Shown here piece by piece: positions 1 through 8,229 of a stretch of 64,000 nucleotides of DNA; position 1 is the stretch's first letter, and each line of letters starts with the position of its first letter. The translations under genes and the position numbers were made by a program. This DNA is from Lachnospiraceae bacterium. GTDB lineage: Bacteria; Bacillota; Clostridia; Lachnospirales; Lachnospiraceae. Location of the stretch: contig JAFRSH010000018.1 of assembly GCA_017427685.1 (NCBI GenBank), positions 124,001-188,000 of the forward strand, in the 5' to 3' direction. Below the pieces are notes generated by a model. That model was not told the origin of the DNA, ran no database searches, and worked only from the letters and a program-made list of their open reading frames with translations.

Positions 1-271
1 TGCTGTTGTCGGCTTCAAATACGAAGATATAGAAGACGAGCGGCAGGATCTTCATGATCTCCTCGATGATGGGTGAGAAGTAGATCGCCATATCTTCTGC
101 GGGCGTCTCCGTGATCTGTCTGAGGAAACCGCTGATATAAGCGGACAGGAGGCAGATCAGCATCCCCATGACGAAGGAGCCGATGAACCTGCGCGTGCTC
201 CTCTGGGTGAAGATGAGAGCGATCAGCAGCGGGATAGCGATACAGACAAGAATGTTTTCGGAATATACCAT
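1..271 (-). CDS. PrsW-type intramembrane metalloprotease, 3' end outside window
   Basis: Only the first 90 codons are inside the window; the gene runs off the left edge. The visible product has two to three hydrophobic helices and an EExxK-type motif (IEEIMK near residue 70), the signature of the PrsW/CPBP membrane protease group. It is clearly paralogous to the complete 219-residue protein at 2297-2956. PrsW in Bacillus makes the first cut in an anti-sigma factor. The start is the ATG 3 nt after the stop of the 285-residue membrane protein, so the two are co-translated in one operon with an ECF sigma factor upstream. The regulated-proteolysis role is inferred from family and context. Confidence 0.75.
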   Translation of the reverse strand, partial: MVYSENILVCIAIPLLIALIFTQRSTRRFIGSFVMGMLICLLSAYISGFLRQITETPAEDMAIYFSPIIEEIMKILPLVFYIFVFEADNS

Positions 272-274
272 ACC

Positions 275-1132
275 TCAGACCCTCCCCTCTGCAAGCTTTG
301 CCTCAGGAAGGCTCTCCGGCCTTTTCTCAAGCTCGAAACATGTGAACATTACGACGAGAAGCGCCACAGCGTACAAGAAGTCAGCCAGGAAATAAACAGG
401 CTCATAACACATATACGTTGTGTTCAGGATCCATACGAGGGATACGAAGTTGACAACAAGCACCTTTTTGATCTCGTCCTCGGATGTGTCCCGGTCTCTG
501 CGGATCCTCAAGAGTCCCCGCAGGCCCTTGACAAGTAAAAACACAAACACGGCAAAGAGGATCACGTAGGTCGTGTATTCAAATACTGCCCTGACAATCT
601 CGGATTCAAGGGAAAGGCTGATGATCTGAAGGATCAGCACCGTGTAGGTAGAAACGATGATGCAGGCCTTTTCGATGGTGCCAAACGCCCCGGTCTTCTT
701 CATCGCGAGGACTATGATGTACATGAGGTAGCAGAGAGGCACGCCGCCCGCCACGCTCTCGATCCACTCGCCGCTCCAGATGGTCCAGAGCACGATGAGG
801 ACAACGGATATAACTGCGATCTGCACGGTCTCAAAGCCGCGCTTCGGTCTTTCTTTGTAGAAGATCTTGTTGAACATGGAAGCAAAAAGAAGCCACGCAC
901 CGGTCGAGGAAACCTCGTTGATCCCGTAGGGGATCCTGACGCCCACCTTGAGGACGGTGGTGAGGATCCAGTACATGTTTCCGATGATAAGGCAGATCGT
1001 GGCGTACAGGAAGAATCCCATGACGATGGTGAATCTGACCCTTCTGAGAAATCTGACGGTGAGCAGCGCGCAGATGATCATGAGCAGCAACTGCAGAAGT
1101 GACTCGATCAGATCGAGATAATTGATCTCCAT
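275..1132 (-). CDS. Polytopic membrane protein of ECF/PrsW cassette 1
   Basis: This is a 285-residue protein of about eight hydrophobic helices separated by short basic loops, with no enzymatic motif I recognise. It is paralogous to the 283-residue protein at 2953-3804: both open with MEI(N/D) and share the pattern of helices, the segment with a conserved W-x-E-W tetrad near residue 125 and a C-terminal acidic tail. It lies 24 nt after the small two-TM protein gene and 3 nt before the PrsW gene. A sensor or anti-sigma-associated role is likely from context but not shown by sequence. Confidence 0.7.
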   Translation of the reverse strand: MEINYLDLIESLLQLLLMIICALLTVRFLRRVRFTIVMGFFLYATICLIIGNMYWILTTVLKVGVRIPYGINEVSSTGAWLLFASMFNKIFYKERPKRGFETVQIAVISVVLIVLWTIWSGEWIESVAGGVPLCYLMYIIVLAMKKTGAFGTIEKACIIVSTYTVLILQIISLSLESEIVRAVFEYTTYVILFAVFVFLLVKGLRGLLRIRRDRDTSEDEIKKVLVVNFVSLVWILNTTYMCYEPVYFLADFLYAVALLVVMFTCFELEKRPESLPEAKLAEGRV

Positions 1133-1156
1133 TTGAAAACCCCTTTTTCTATGTGA

Positions 1157-1486
1157 TCACTCAGGACTTTCGAGCTTTTTGAGTTTCTTAAGGTAGCTGA
1201 TGAGCACGGTTGCCAAAGCGCCGAGTATGAAGGCACACACGGCGATCACAACATAACCCACGTAGGGCGAAGTGAGCGAGATACTGCCGTATTGGGTGAA
1301 TGTGCTCTCCTCTTCAACCACAGTGACGGGCTCGAAGCCGATAACTCCGAACAGCACGATGACAAGCGCTGCGACCGCTGCCATGCCGATCGAGCACAGG
1401 GTGATCACGTTCATGCTCTTCTTGCGGACCTTGAGGGCGTCCGAGCGTTTGAGGATCTCATCAAATTGTTCGTTATCAGTTTTCAT
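1157..1486 (-). CDS. Small two-TM protein, candidate anti-sigma factor, cassette 1
   Basis: This 109-residue protein has a charged cytoplasmic N-terminus (about 27 residues), a TM helix (about 28-50), a roughly 25-residue exposed loop, a second TM helix (about 75-97) and a Lys-rich tail. The 111-residue protein at 4957-5292 has the same design, including a YG(S/T) and GYV(V/L) pair before the second helix. It sits directly behind an ECF sigma gene and in front of a PrsW gene, the position and topology expected of a membrane anti-sigma factor. No zinc-binding anti-sigma HxxxCxxC motif is present, so the assignment is contextual. The ribosome site is AGAGGTGG upstream of the ATG. Confidence 0.6.
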   Translation of the reverse strand: MKTDNEQFDEILKRSDALKVRKKSMNVITLCSIGMAAVAALVIVLFGVIGFEPVTVVEEESTFTQYGSISLTSPYVGYVVIAVCAFILGALATVLISYLKKLKKLESPE

Positions 1487-1533
1487 ATCAGTCCACCTCT
1501 GATCTCGCCGTGTACATTACCGGCACGCTTATG

Positions 1534-2124
1534 TTACATCACTCCGTCGTACCCCATCTCGAGGAGCATGTCCCGCAGAGAGACCTTGCCTCGCGCGATA
1601 AGGTTGTAAACCTGCTTCTTACTCTTGTTCATGACGACTGCGACCTCGTCGTTAGTCATGTCTTCGAAAAATGCCAGGTGCAGTACCTGCTTGTAAATGG
1701 GGTTGATACCCGCCAGCGCTTTGTAAAGTATCCTGTTGCGCTCGTTCTCGAGGCAGCGGCTCTCCGGCATCTCGGTGTCGGGTGCCTCGCCGACCGTTTT
1801 CTCCTCGTCTTCGATGCCGACGCTGCAGTAGCTTCGCTTCCTGAGCGCCTTAAGAGCGATGTTACGTCCGATCGAGAAAAGCCATGTCTTAAAGCTGCTC
1901 TTCCCGGAGAATCTCGATGTCCCCGACGCCACCACCGCGAAGGTGTCCATCATGACGTCCTCCGAATCGTCCTGATTCCCGAGGAATCCGTAGACAAAAA
2001 ACATCAGCTCCTCTTTGTAGCGCAGGAAAAGCACCTTCAGGTCGTCTGTATTGTTTGTTTTCAGATACCGGGCGTAGATTTTCTCATCACTCATGTCGGC
2101 TCCGCCCGCCAAGTTCATAACCAT
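1534..2124 (-). CDS. ECF-type RNA polymerase sigma factor, cassette 1
   Basis: This is a sigma-70 family protein of the short ECF class. Region 2 shows the typical EELMFFVYGF and FKTWLFSIGRN segments, and region 4 is a helix-turn-helix ending in KSKKQVYNLIARGK. The paralogue at 3995-4573 is very similar across both regions. Two in-frame starts are possible: the ATG at 2124 or the one at 2094 (MSDEK), which aligns better with the conserved SDE of the paralogue; neither has a strong ribosome site. It is the first gene of an operon with a small TM protein, a polytopic protein and PrsW. Confidence 0.88.
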   Translation of the reverse strand: MVMNLAGGADMSDEKIYARYLKTNNTDDLKVLFLRYKEELMFFVYGFLGNQDDSEDVMMDTFAVVASGTSRFSGKSSFKTWLFSIGRNIALKALRKRSYCSVGIEDEEKTVGEAPDTEMPESRCLENERNRILYKALAGINPIYKQVLHLAFFEDMTNDEVAVVMNKSKKQVYNLIARGKVSLRDMLLEMGYDGVM

Positions 2125-2296
2125 CCTGTCTTCCCAACTGTCCTTTGATCATCTTTACGCTTATAATGCGGAGAGCATCTCTTCTCCGTGAGATATCCCC
2201 CCGCATTTACTACTTAATTAATGTTATCAGATTTTGGGGTCTTTTTCAATGCTAAGCGAGCAGAATTCCGTCATTCCGTCATTGCGTCATTACGAC

Positions 2297-2956
2297 TCAG
2301 GACTTAGGCTCTTTGTTCTCAGATTCCGCCTCGTGATCGATCAGCGATCGGAACGGGAAGTAGATGGCGACGGCAGTTATTACAGGCATCGCGTAGCCGA
2401 ACACACTCGACAGACCGGGTTTTGAAACGAGCATGTTGTAAAGCCCGTGGAATACCATTGAAAGCGAGACGGAACCGATAACAGCCGGAAGCGAGAGTAC
2501 CCGGAACCGTCTGGCACTCGTCAGACCGAAGACAAGCGCAAGAGCGCACACAAGGTGCATTATCCCGACCGCCATTCCGCGGATCATGACGTATGAGAGG
2601 TCTGCCGCTCCGTACGAAAGGATGTAGCAACAGTTTTCAAAGGTTGCGAATCCGAGTCCGAGACCGAGAGCAGCCGAAAACATGGCTGATGTCTTCGGGC
2701 TCCACACAAACAGGTAGAAAAGCAGGGGCATGAGCTTCATGATCTCTTCAAATATCGGAGCATAGAAGGCTGACATCTTCTCAGGCGTGGTATCGGTCAG
2801 GAACTGAACGAACCCGGTAATATAAGCGGAGAGAAGACAGCTGATCATTCCAACCGCGAGCGCTATGAGGAATCGCCTGGTTCCCTTCCTGGTGAAAAGG
2901 GCCGAGATCAGAAGCGGGATAACGATACAAACAAGGATATTCTCCGAGTAAATCAT
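2297..2956 (-). CDS. PrsW-type intramembrane metalloprotease, cassette 2
   Basis: This complete 219-residue protein has about seven TM helices. The EExxK motif (FEEIMK, near residue 69), the F-x-x-x-E-N segment near residue 105 and the late H residues (HLV, FHGLYN) match the conserved active-site positions of the PrsW family. The start codon overlaps the stop of the upstream 283-residue membrane protein by 4 nt (ATGA), indicating translational coupling. PrsW family members cleave anti-sigma factors within membranes; here the likely substrate is the small two-TM protein at 4957-5292, but that is inference. Confidence 0.8.
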   Translation of the reverse strand: MIYSENILVCIVIPLLISALFTRKGTRRFLIALAVGMISCLLSAYITGFVQFLTDTTPEKMSAFYAPIFEEIMKLMPLLFYLFVWSPKTSAMFSAALGLGLGFATFENCCYILSYGAADLSYVMIRGMAVGIMHLVCALALVFGLTSARRFRVLSLPAVIGSVSLSMVFHGLYNMLVSKPGLSSVFGYAMPVITAVAIYFPFRSLIDHEAESENKEPKS

Positions 2957-3804
2957 ACTGCGGCACCTCCTTCCATCTGAACCTCTTCAAGGCGTACCCT
3001 CTCGTGGTACAGGACGCTGAAGAGTATGAACGGAATGATGAGGGTGTTCGCAAAATCAAAAACAGTAAAAGGGAGTCCGTCAGAGACATAGGCGCTGCAC
3101 CTGATCCAGATGAGTGCTGAGGTGCTGACGGCGATCGCTCTTCTCGCGTTTTCCATGCGGTTCTCACGGTGTTTCATAAGAACCCGCATCGCAACAATAC
3201 TCTTATAAAAGAACCATATTGTTAAGATGAGCATAAGGGGGTAGAAGAAGATCGATTGAATCAGCTGAGCCTCAACAAGCTCCCATCTTAAAGGATACGA
3301 AAGCACCAGACACACAAAGCTCACGCACCATACGATGATGGCTTCGATGCGGTTAAATGCGTTCGTTTTCTTGGCAGAGAGGACAACCATGAACATAAGG
3401 TAACCGTACGAGATACCGCCCAGGACATTCTTGGTCCACTCGTCTGTCCAGACTACCCAAAGAACGATAAGACCGATCGATGCAACTATGGTCAGGAACA
3501 GTTCAAGGCGTTTCCTGCACTTGATCCCACGGAATATGACGCCGAGGGCGGAAGCAAGCATGAGCTGTTCTCCGATATCGGCCACATCGCTGATTGAGAA
3601 GGGAAGTCGTTCGTCCGGATGAACCACACCGAGCGAGATCCAGTAGATATCACTCAAAAGCAGGCAGATAAAGGCGTAGAGGAGGAAAACAAGGACAACG
3701 GCATTACCGGAGCGTCGCATCTGCGGAACGATCTTTACGATCGCAAAAGCGACAACGGCTATCTGAAGCAATGTAGAAAACAAATCGAACCAGTCTATCT
3801 CCAT
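2953..3804 (-). CDS. Polytopic membrane protein of ECF/PrsW cassette 2
   Basis: This 283-residue protein has about eight TM helices and is the paralogue of the gene at 275-1132. It starts after an AAAAGGG ribosome site and ends with a 4-nt overlap onto the PrsW gene. It is transcribed away from the sigma-factor gene at 3995, so cassette 2 is split into two divergent arms around a 190-bp promoter region that holds a 13-bp inverted repeat. No known domain is recognisable; a membrane sensor that governs PrsW or the sigma factor is a reasonable guess. Confidence 0.7.
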   Translation of the reverse strand: MEIDWFDLFSTLLQIAVVAFAIVKIVPQMRRSGNAVVLVFLLYAFICLLLSDIYWISLGVVHPDERLPFSISDVADIGEQLMLASALGVIFRGIKCRKRLELFLTIVASIGLIVLWVVWTDEWTKNVLGGISYGYLMFMVVLSAKKTNAFNRIEAIIVWCVSFVCLVLSYPLRWELVEAQLIQSIFFYPLMLILTIWFFYKSIVAMRVLMKHRENRMENARRAIAVSTSALIWIRCSAYVSDGLPFTVFDFANTLIIPFILFSVLYHERVRLEEVQMEGGAAV

Positions 3805-3893
3805 GAGGCACCCTTTTCTGAAAACCTGTTGCGTCGAACAGGTAAAGACAAAAACCGCAAAACCCTGTAAAAACAGGACAAGTTACTGAATAT

Positions 3894-3935
3894 AATGGCA
3901 TAAAACAATTGAATAATCAACGGTTTTATGTCATT
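3894..3935. promoter_or_regulatory. Inverted repeat in the divergent sigma-cassette promoter region
   Basis: Arms AATGGCATAAAAC and GTTTTATGTCATT pair at 12 of 13 positions across a 16-nt spacer. The site lies midway between the divergent starts at 3804 and 3995. It is too widely spaced and not U-tailed enough to be a terminator, so an operator is likely. Confidence 0.45.
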
Positions 3936-3994
3936 ATTGAAAAGAAGTTTATAGCAAAGACGGTTTTGCCGGGTGTTCCGAGCGGAAGGGTGTA

Positions 3995-4573
3995 TTGGGA
4001 TCTATGACGGGAGATGTTGGTTTTGAATCGGGGAGAAGTGACGAAGAGCTGTACAGGCTCTTTTTGTCGACCTCAAACAGCATATATCTCAGAGAACTGA
4101 TCGCACGCTATCGCGAAGAACTCACCTTTTTCTTATATGCGTTTATAAAAAACATGGAGGATTCCGAAGACATCATGCTCGAGGCGTTCTCTATAGCGGC
4201 GACCGAACGCGCGAAGTTCTCGGGGAAGAGCAGCTTTAAGACATGGCTTTTCGCGATCGGAAGGAACCAGGGATTAAAGTATCTGCGTAAGAACAGGTTG
4301 CCCGCCCTTCCTCTCAATGAGGCAATCGTCTCGAGCAGCGGCACTCCCGATGTTGAGATTCTTAAGGATGAGAGGAACAAGTTGCTGTACAAAGCGCTCG
4401 AGAACATCAACCCCGAGTACAGGCAGGCTCTTCACCTCGCATATTTCGAGGAGATGAGCAACGACGAAGTCGCGCTTGTCATGGGCAAGAGCAAGAAGCA
4501 GGTCTACAACCTCATCGCCCGCGGTAAACAGGCATGCAGGGATGAGCTTATAAAGCTCGGGTACGAGGAGTGA
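3995..4573 (+). CDS. ECF-type RNA polymerase sigma factor, cassette 2
   Basis: This 192-residue sigma factor (189 if the ATG at 4004 is used instead of the TTG at 3995) has region 2 with EELTFFLYAF and FKTWLFAIGRN and region 4 ending KSKKQVYNLIARGK. These blocks are nearly identical to those of the sigma factor at 1534-2124, so both may recognise overlapping promoters. It is followed on the same strand by a 39-residue single-TM protein and the 111-residue two-TM candidate anti-sigma factor. The start is uncertain because the GGAAGGG ribosome site is close to the TTG and far from the ATG. Confidence 0.88.
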   Translation: MGSMTGDVGFESGRSDEELYRLFLSTSNSIYLRELIARYREELTFFLYAFIKNMEDSEDIMLEAFSIAATERAKFSGKSSFKTWLFAIGRNQGLKYLRKNRLPALPLNEAIVSSSGTPDVEILKDERNKLLYKALENINPEYRQALHLAYFEEMSNDEVALVMGKSKKQVYNLIARGKQACRDELIKLGYEE

Positions 4574-4630
4574 AGCGCGAAGTGCTGCAATCGGTTTAAG
4601 AACCGCGGTACCGGGAAAGAGAGGCATACC

Positions 4631-4750
4631 ATGGGATATGTGATAATCGGTGTTCTGTCCGCCGGGATCGGAGTTCTGGCTGTGGTCCTCTGTATAAAGA
4701 TCAGGGAGTATGTACGAGCAAAGGAAAAGGGCACTAAAGATTCCCGATAA
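4631..4750 (+). CDS. 39-residue single-TM protein downstream of sigma factor
   Basis: A short reading frame opens with an ATG 6 nt after AGAGG and encodes one hydrophobic helix (residues 3-22, rich in V, I, L, G and A) followed by a strongly basic tail. It begins 57 nt after the sigma-factor stop on the same strand. Cassette 1 has no counterpart. The composition and ribosome site favour a real small membrane protein; function unknown. Confidence 0.5.
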   Translation: MGYVIIGVLSAGIGVLAVVLCIKIREYVRAKEKGTKDSR

Positions 4751-4956
4751 ACGTTTGCCGAAGCACCTCACCGGTAACGAGTTTTACAATCGGCGAAACC
4801 AATTGAAAATATTAATCGGAAAATTAAGATTTTGGTGAGAAAAAAACCGAAAATATGGTACTAAGTATAAAACGAACAAACCTCACTGCACCCGGACGCC
4901 CCGCTCCGGGCAGACAGTAGGTACGACCCAGGCAACCACGAAAGGACCGTGAGCAC

Positions 4957-5292
4957 ATGAAGTACGATTTGGACGAATCTGTTATGATCGTTGAAAACCG
5001 GATCCAAAACAGAAAGATACGAAAGCTTCGCCGCAGTATCGTTTCTTTGTCTGCTCTCTGCGCGGCTCTTATCGGCCTGGCTGTTTTCTCCCTTTACAGC
5101 TTCATCAGCTTCAGCGAAGTGGGCAGCTCCCACTCCGTCTACGGTACCCTTATGATCTCTGACGAAGCCGGCGGCTACGTCCTCGTGGGCGTTGTTTCGT
5201 TCTTCGTGGCAGTAGCGGTGACGCTGCTGTGCATCTATATCAAAAAAAGGAAAGAATCCGAAAAAGTACGCAATGCTTCCAAAACAGAATGA
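4957..5292 (+). CDS. Small two-TM protein, candidate anti-sigma factor, cassette 2
   Basis: This 111-residue protein repeats the design of the protein at 1157-1486: a charged N-terminal segment of about 30 residues, a TM helix at about 28-50, an exposed loop with YGT, a second TM helix at about 72-93 and a Lys/Glu-rich tail. A ribosome site (GAAAGGA) precedes the ATG. About 205 nt of AT-rich DNA separates it from the 39-residue gene, so it may have its own promoter. It is the likely membrane partner of the sigma factor at 3995 and substrate of the PrsW protein at 2297, by analogy with RsiW; this is inference. Confidence 0.6.
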   Translation: MKYDLDESVMIVENRIQNRKIRKLRRSIVSLSALCAALIGLAVFSLYSFISFSEVGSSHSVYGTLMISDEAGGYVLVGVVSFFVAVAVTLLCIYIKKRKESEKVRNASKTE

Positions 5293-5299
5293 TCTCTAT

Positions 5300-5333
5300 G
5301 ATCCGTTACCTTACGCAGGTAACGGATCACTTT
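5300..5333. terminator. Shared convergent terminator
   Basis: An 11-bp perfect stem (GATCCGTTACC / GGTAACGGATC) with a 7-nt loop is followed by ACTTTTG. It lies between convergent genes and its right half is also the last codons of the 972-residue protein gene, whose stop is at 5311. Confidence 0.75.
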
Positions 5334-8229
5334 TGAATTCCCTTTTTAGCATCCCCGATGCCAGGTCAAATGCCCCTGCTTCCTTACGGAGACGCTCAAC
5401 CTTATCCTTATGGTATTCCCTGCTCTGTTCTTCTCGACTCAGCAACAGTTTCTCATAAAACTCATCAGTTTCCTTTTCATATTCCACTATCATACTCATA
5501 ACATCCAAACTCGGGTTCATAAACTTGTTTTGAAGCTGTGTGTACAACGCTTTTACTTTTTTACAGTTCATTATGATATCTTCAGCATCATTTTTGTATT
5601 GTTTCTTTATTGATTTTTCTCCATGAGACAGAAGCTCATCAGCATATAAAACCAACTCTTTATAATATATCAGATCCTGTTTCCCGTATTTGATCAGCTC
5701 TTCTGCATTGCTTTCAAAAGTAATTCTGCGTCTTCCCTTTTCGTCTACCAAAGAAAGCTTTTTAAACTTATCTGTCATTATTGATACATTCATTGTATCC
5801 ATAGGATTAAATTTGATCTGTGAAACCTCGGCTTCACTCCTGACATCTTGTATCTCTTGTGAGCGAATGGTACATTCGGCTTTGGTCGCTATGTCCGGCA
5901 AGAGCCACCTGTTTATCTCAGTCGGCGTGGGTTCATCCATTGACTTGTTTCCGATACTGGATATAGTTTCCGAAAAAGCATCAAAAAGAACTATTGATTT
6001 CTCTATCTGTTTCATCGTATCCTCGCTCAATACACCCGCAGGCTTTACTACTCTAACGAAGAACTGTTTTAACTCAAGTACTTTCTGACAATCAACCATA
6101 GTTTGTGCGACCGACTCCAGTCTTGCCTTCGGATCTTTTATCCGCTCTTTCTTAAACCTCGAATAATAAGAATCCGGCTTGAAATTTACTAATGGTTCGG
6201 CAAACTTCAAGAAATTGGCATCAGAGAAGTCCGCAAGAAGACCCGTTATTTCACGGGACTTAAAGCAACTCTCATCCAAATCAACGCTCGTGCGATGGTT
6301 GTACTTCGTAATTGCACTTCCGCCCAATAATTCCCTGAGCATATACAAAAATGCTTCGTCTCTTTCCTTCGTCTGTCCTTTTACGGCTTCTTCATCTCCG
6401 CCTTTCATATAGGCCTGCGCCAAACGAGAATTATCAAAAAACCATTTCAGACCCATAAGTCTGGTCTTTACGGGCTTTTTCCGCTCTTCTCTCTTGGCCC
6501 GGAAAACATCAATATAACCGCCATGCTTTTCGATATACTCTGTGTATGCGACAACGTCTGTCTGCCTTTCAATCTCGACGGTTCCTCTTTCTTTCAGTCT
6601 TTTCGACATTTCTTCTGTTTTATCATAACGGGCTATTTCTTTCGCATCTATAGTTTTGAATCCGGCCAACGCGCCGGCTGTATTATATGCCAGTTCGGAT
6701 CTGAACTCGTCAATTTTAAAGACGCCACGTTCATCCAACAGATTACCAAACTTTTTGTATATGCTGGAGCTGACATCCTCTCGTTTTAACTCCATGCCTG
6801 CATTTAAGGCTTTCAGCACCTCAACCTGATCGATAGACTTTCTTACTTGGGAAAGGTATTCCTGAACGATTGCTATCTCGGCTATTTCACTGCCGGACAA
6901 GCCAACAGCTTCTTTAATGTTCGTTTCCTTATTTCCCGGCACCTTCTCTACTTTTAACAAATCGTTCAGGTGTTGGCCCTGCATCTCTATTTCGACCAGC
7001 TCTTCATATCTTGCGAGCATAGCCCAGTATCCGTTTCCACGTATTTTATTACAAAGAGCTTTGGATCTTTGAAGATACTCTTTGTAGTAAGGAACCAGCT
7101 TTTGTTTGTAGTCCTCAAACGCTTCATCTCTGTCTTCCGGTCCTGTCCAATCCTTCTGGCTGAGTTTCCATGCGTTATAGTCCATTAGGATCATCTCATA
7201 ATTGTGGTCATCAAAGCTTTGCCCATCTTTATCCTCTTTCAGCCTGTAGCAACTCCTATTAAAGAACTCGGATTGAAGAAAGGCCTGAGACTCCTTTATT
7301 TCTCTCCACTTGGCCCAGGCATCCTGTTCAACCCCGTCAACAATAATCTTGGGACTTTCTTTCCCAAGCATATCATCTCTCGTTTTTTGTCTCTTATGCT
7401 GAAAGCTTGCAAGTGTTCCGATCGCTCTCCTGACTTTATTTGCCTCTGTTATACGAACCTGTGTGGCATTATCCAAAAAACCCCCTGCCATTTCCTTATA
7501 CGCAACAAGCGAAGGTTCAAATGCTTCTCTTGCCTCTTTGATCTTCTCTTCGTCCTTAAGCGGCTCCCCATCCATAGACAGTCCATTGGCTGCAAGCACG
7601 GTGCGAAGTGTACTGTCAAATGCCGGTTTATGAGCCAAAAGATTCTCCAGTTTTAAGATCACTTCATAGTCAAGCAGTTCATATTCACATCCCCGGGTTA
7701 ATTTAAACTCGCTGATCCTATTGAGCGCGTCTTTGATCTTAAGTGCCTTCTTCACATCAAAATGAGTGTGCTTTTCTGTAAGATTAGTGTCAAATATATC
7801 TACCGGCAGAACCAGGTTGGCAAGTGCGACGATGTCTGTCCGCTCTTTTTCTCTCTGCTTATCAATCACTGCCTTATTCTTCTTGATCGATTTCATAAGG
7901 GGTATTGTTTGTGCAGTGGCGTACTCGCCTACGGTTTTTTTACCCTTTTCGAAACTGGATACGGTTCTCCTTCGAAGCTTTTCTTTACGCTTATCGCTGA
8001 GTCCTTTTTCATCAAGTCTTGGGGCCAGTGTCTCTCCTCTTGACCGACTCACAAGCTCTACCATCTCCCCGGGCTTATGAGCCAATTCATTATAATACTG
8101 CTCTTCTTCCTGTTGCTGCATTTGAACAAAGTCAAATGTTGTATTTTTCTGAGCATTCTTTTCAGCAAGCTCCGTTGCCTGCAAAGTCAATTTTTCCTGA
8201 ACCAGATCATGGAATCTCTGCTCACCCAT
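5311..8229 (-). CDS. 972-residue helical cytoplasmic protein, unknown function (locus 1)
   Basis: I do not recognise this family. The product is almost entirely predicted helix, rich in K, E, Q and L, with no signal peptide, TM segment, Walker motif or kinase motif. The N-terminal 50 residues are Gln/Glu-rich; residues 75-95 (RLDEK..., RRRTVSSFEKGKK) loosely resemble the conserved P-K-L ... DRSVFxKWKR block of the two kinase-like proteins at 55449-59597, so a shared N-terminal module is possible. The start is the ATG at 8229, 6 nt after a strong GAGGAGG site and overlapping the upstream GNAT stop by 8 nt; an upstream in-frame ATG at 8253 lacks a ribosome site. Base composition is visibly AT-richer than the flanks, suggesting acquisition by transfer. 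Confidence 0.72.
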   Translation of the reverse strand: MGEQRFHDLVQEKLTLQATELAEKNAQKNTTFDFVQMQQQEEEQYYNELAHKPGEMVELVSRSRGETLAPRLDEKGLSDKRKEKLRRRTVSSFEKGKKTVGEYATAQTIPLMKSIKKNKAVIDKQREKERTDIVALANLVLPVDIFDTNLTEKHTHFDVKKALKIKDALNRISEFKLTRGCEYELLDYEVILKLENLLAHKPAFDSTLRTVLAANGLSMDGEPLKDEEKIKEAREAFEPSLVAYKEMAGGFLDNATQVRITEANKVRRAIGTLASFQHKRQKTRDDMLGKESPKIIVDGVEQDAWAKWREIKESQAFLQSEFFNRSCYRLKEDKDGQSFDDHNYEMILMDYNAWKLSQKDWTGPEDRDEAFEDYKQKLVPYYKEYLQRSKALCNKIRGNGYWAMLARYEELVEIEMQGQHLNDLLKVEKVPGNKETNIKEAVGLSGSEIAEIAIVQEYLSQVRKSIDQVEVLKALNAGMELKREDVSSSIYKKFGNLLDERGVFKIDEFRSELAYNTAGALAGFKTIDAKEIARYDKTEEMSKRLKERGTVEIERQTDVVAYTEYIEKHGGYIDVFRAKREERKKPVKTRLMGLKWFFDNSRLAQAYMKGGDEEAVKGQTKERDEAFLYMLRELLGGSAITKYNHRTSVDLDESCFKSREITGLLADFSDANFLKFAEPLVNFKPDSYYSRFKKERIKDPKARLESVAQTMVDCQKVLELKQFFVRVVKPAGVLSEDTMKQIEKSIVLFDAFSETISSIGNKSMDEPTPTEINRWLLPDIATKAECTIRSQEIQDVRSEAEVSQIKFNPMDTMNVSIMTDKFKKLSLVDEKGRRRITFESNAEELIKYGKQDLIYYKELVLYADELLSHGEKSIKKQYKNDAEDIIMNCKKVKALYTQLQNKFMNPSLDVMSMIVEYEKETDEFYEKLLLSREEQSREYHKDKVERLRKEAGAFDLASGMLKREFKSDPLPA

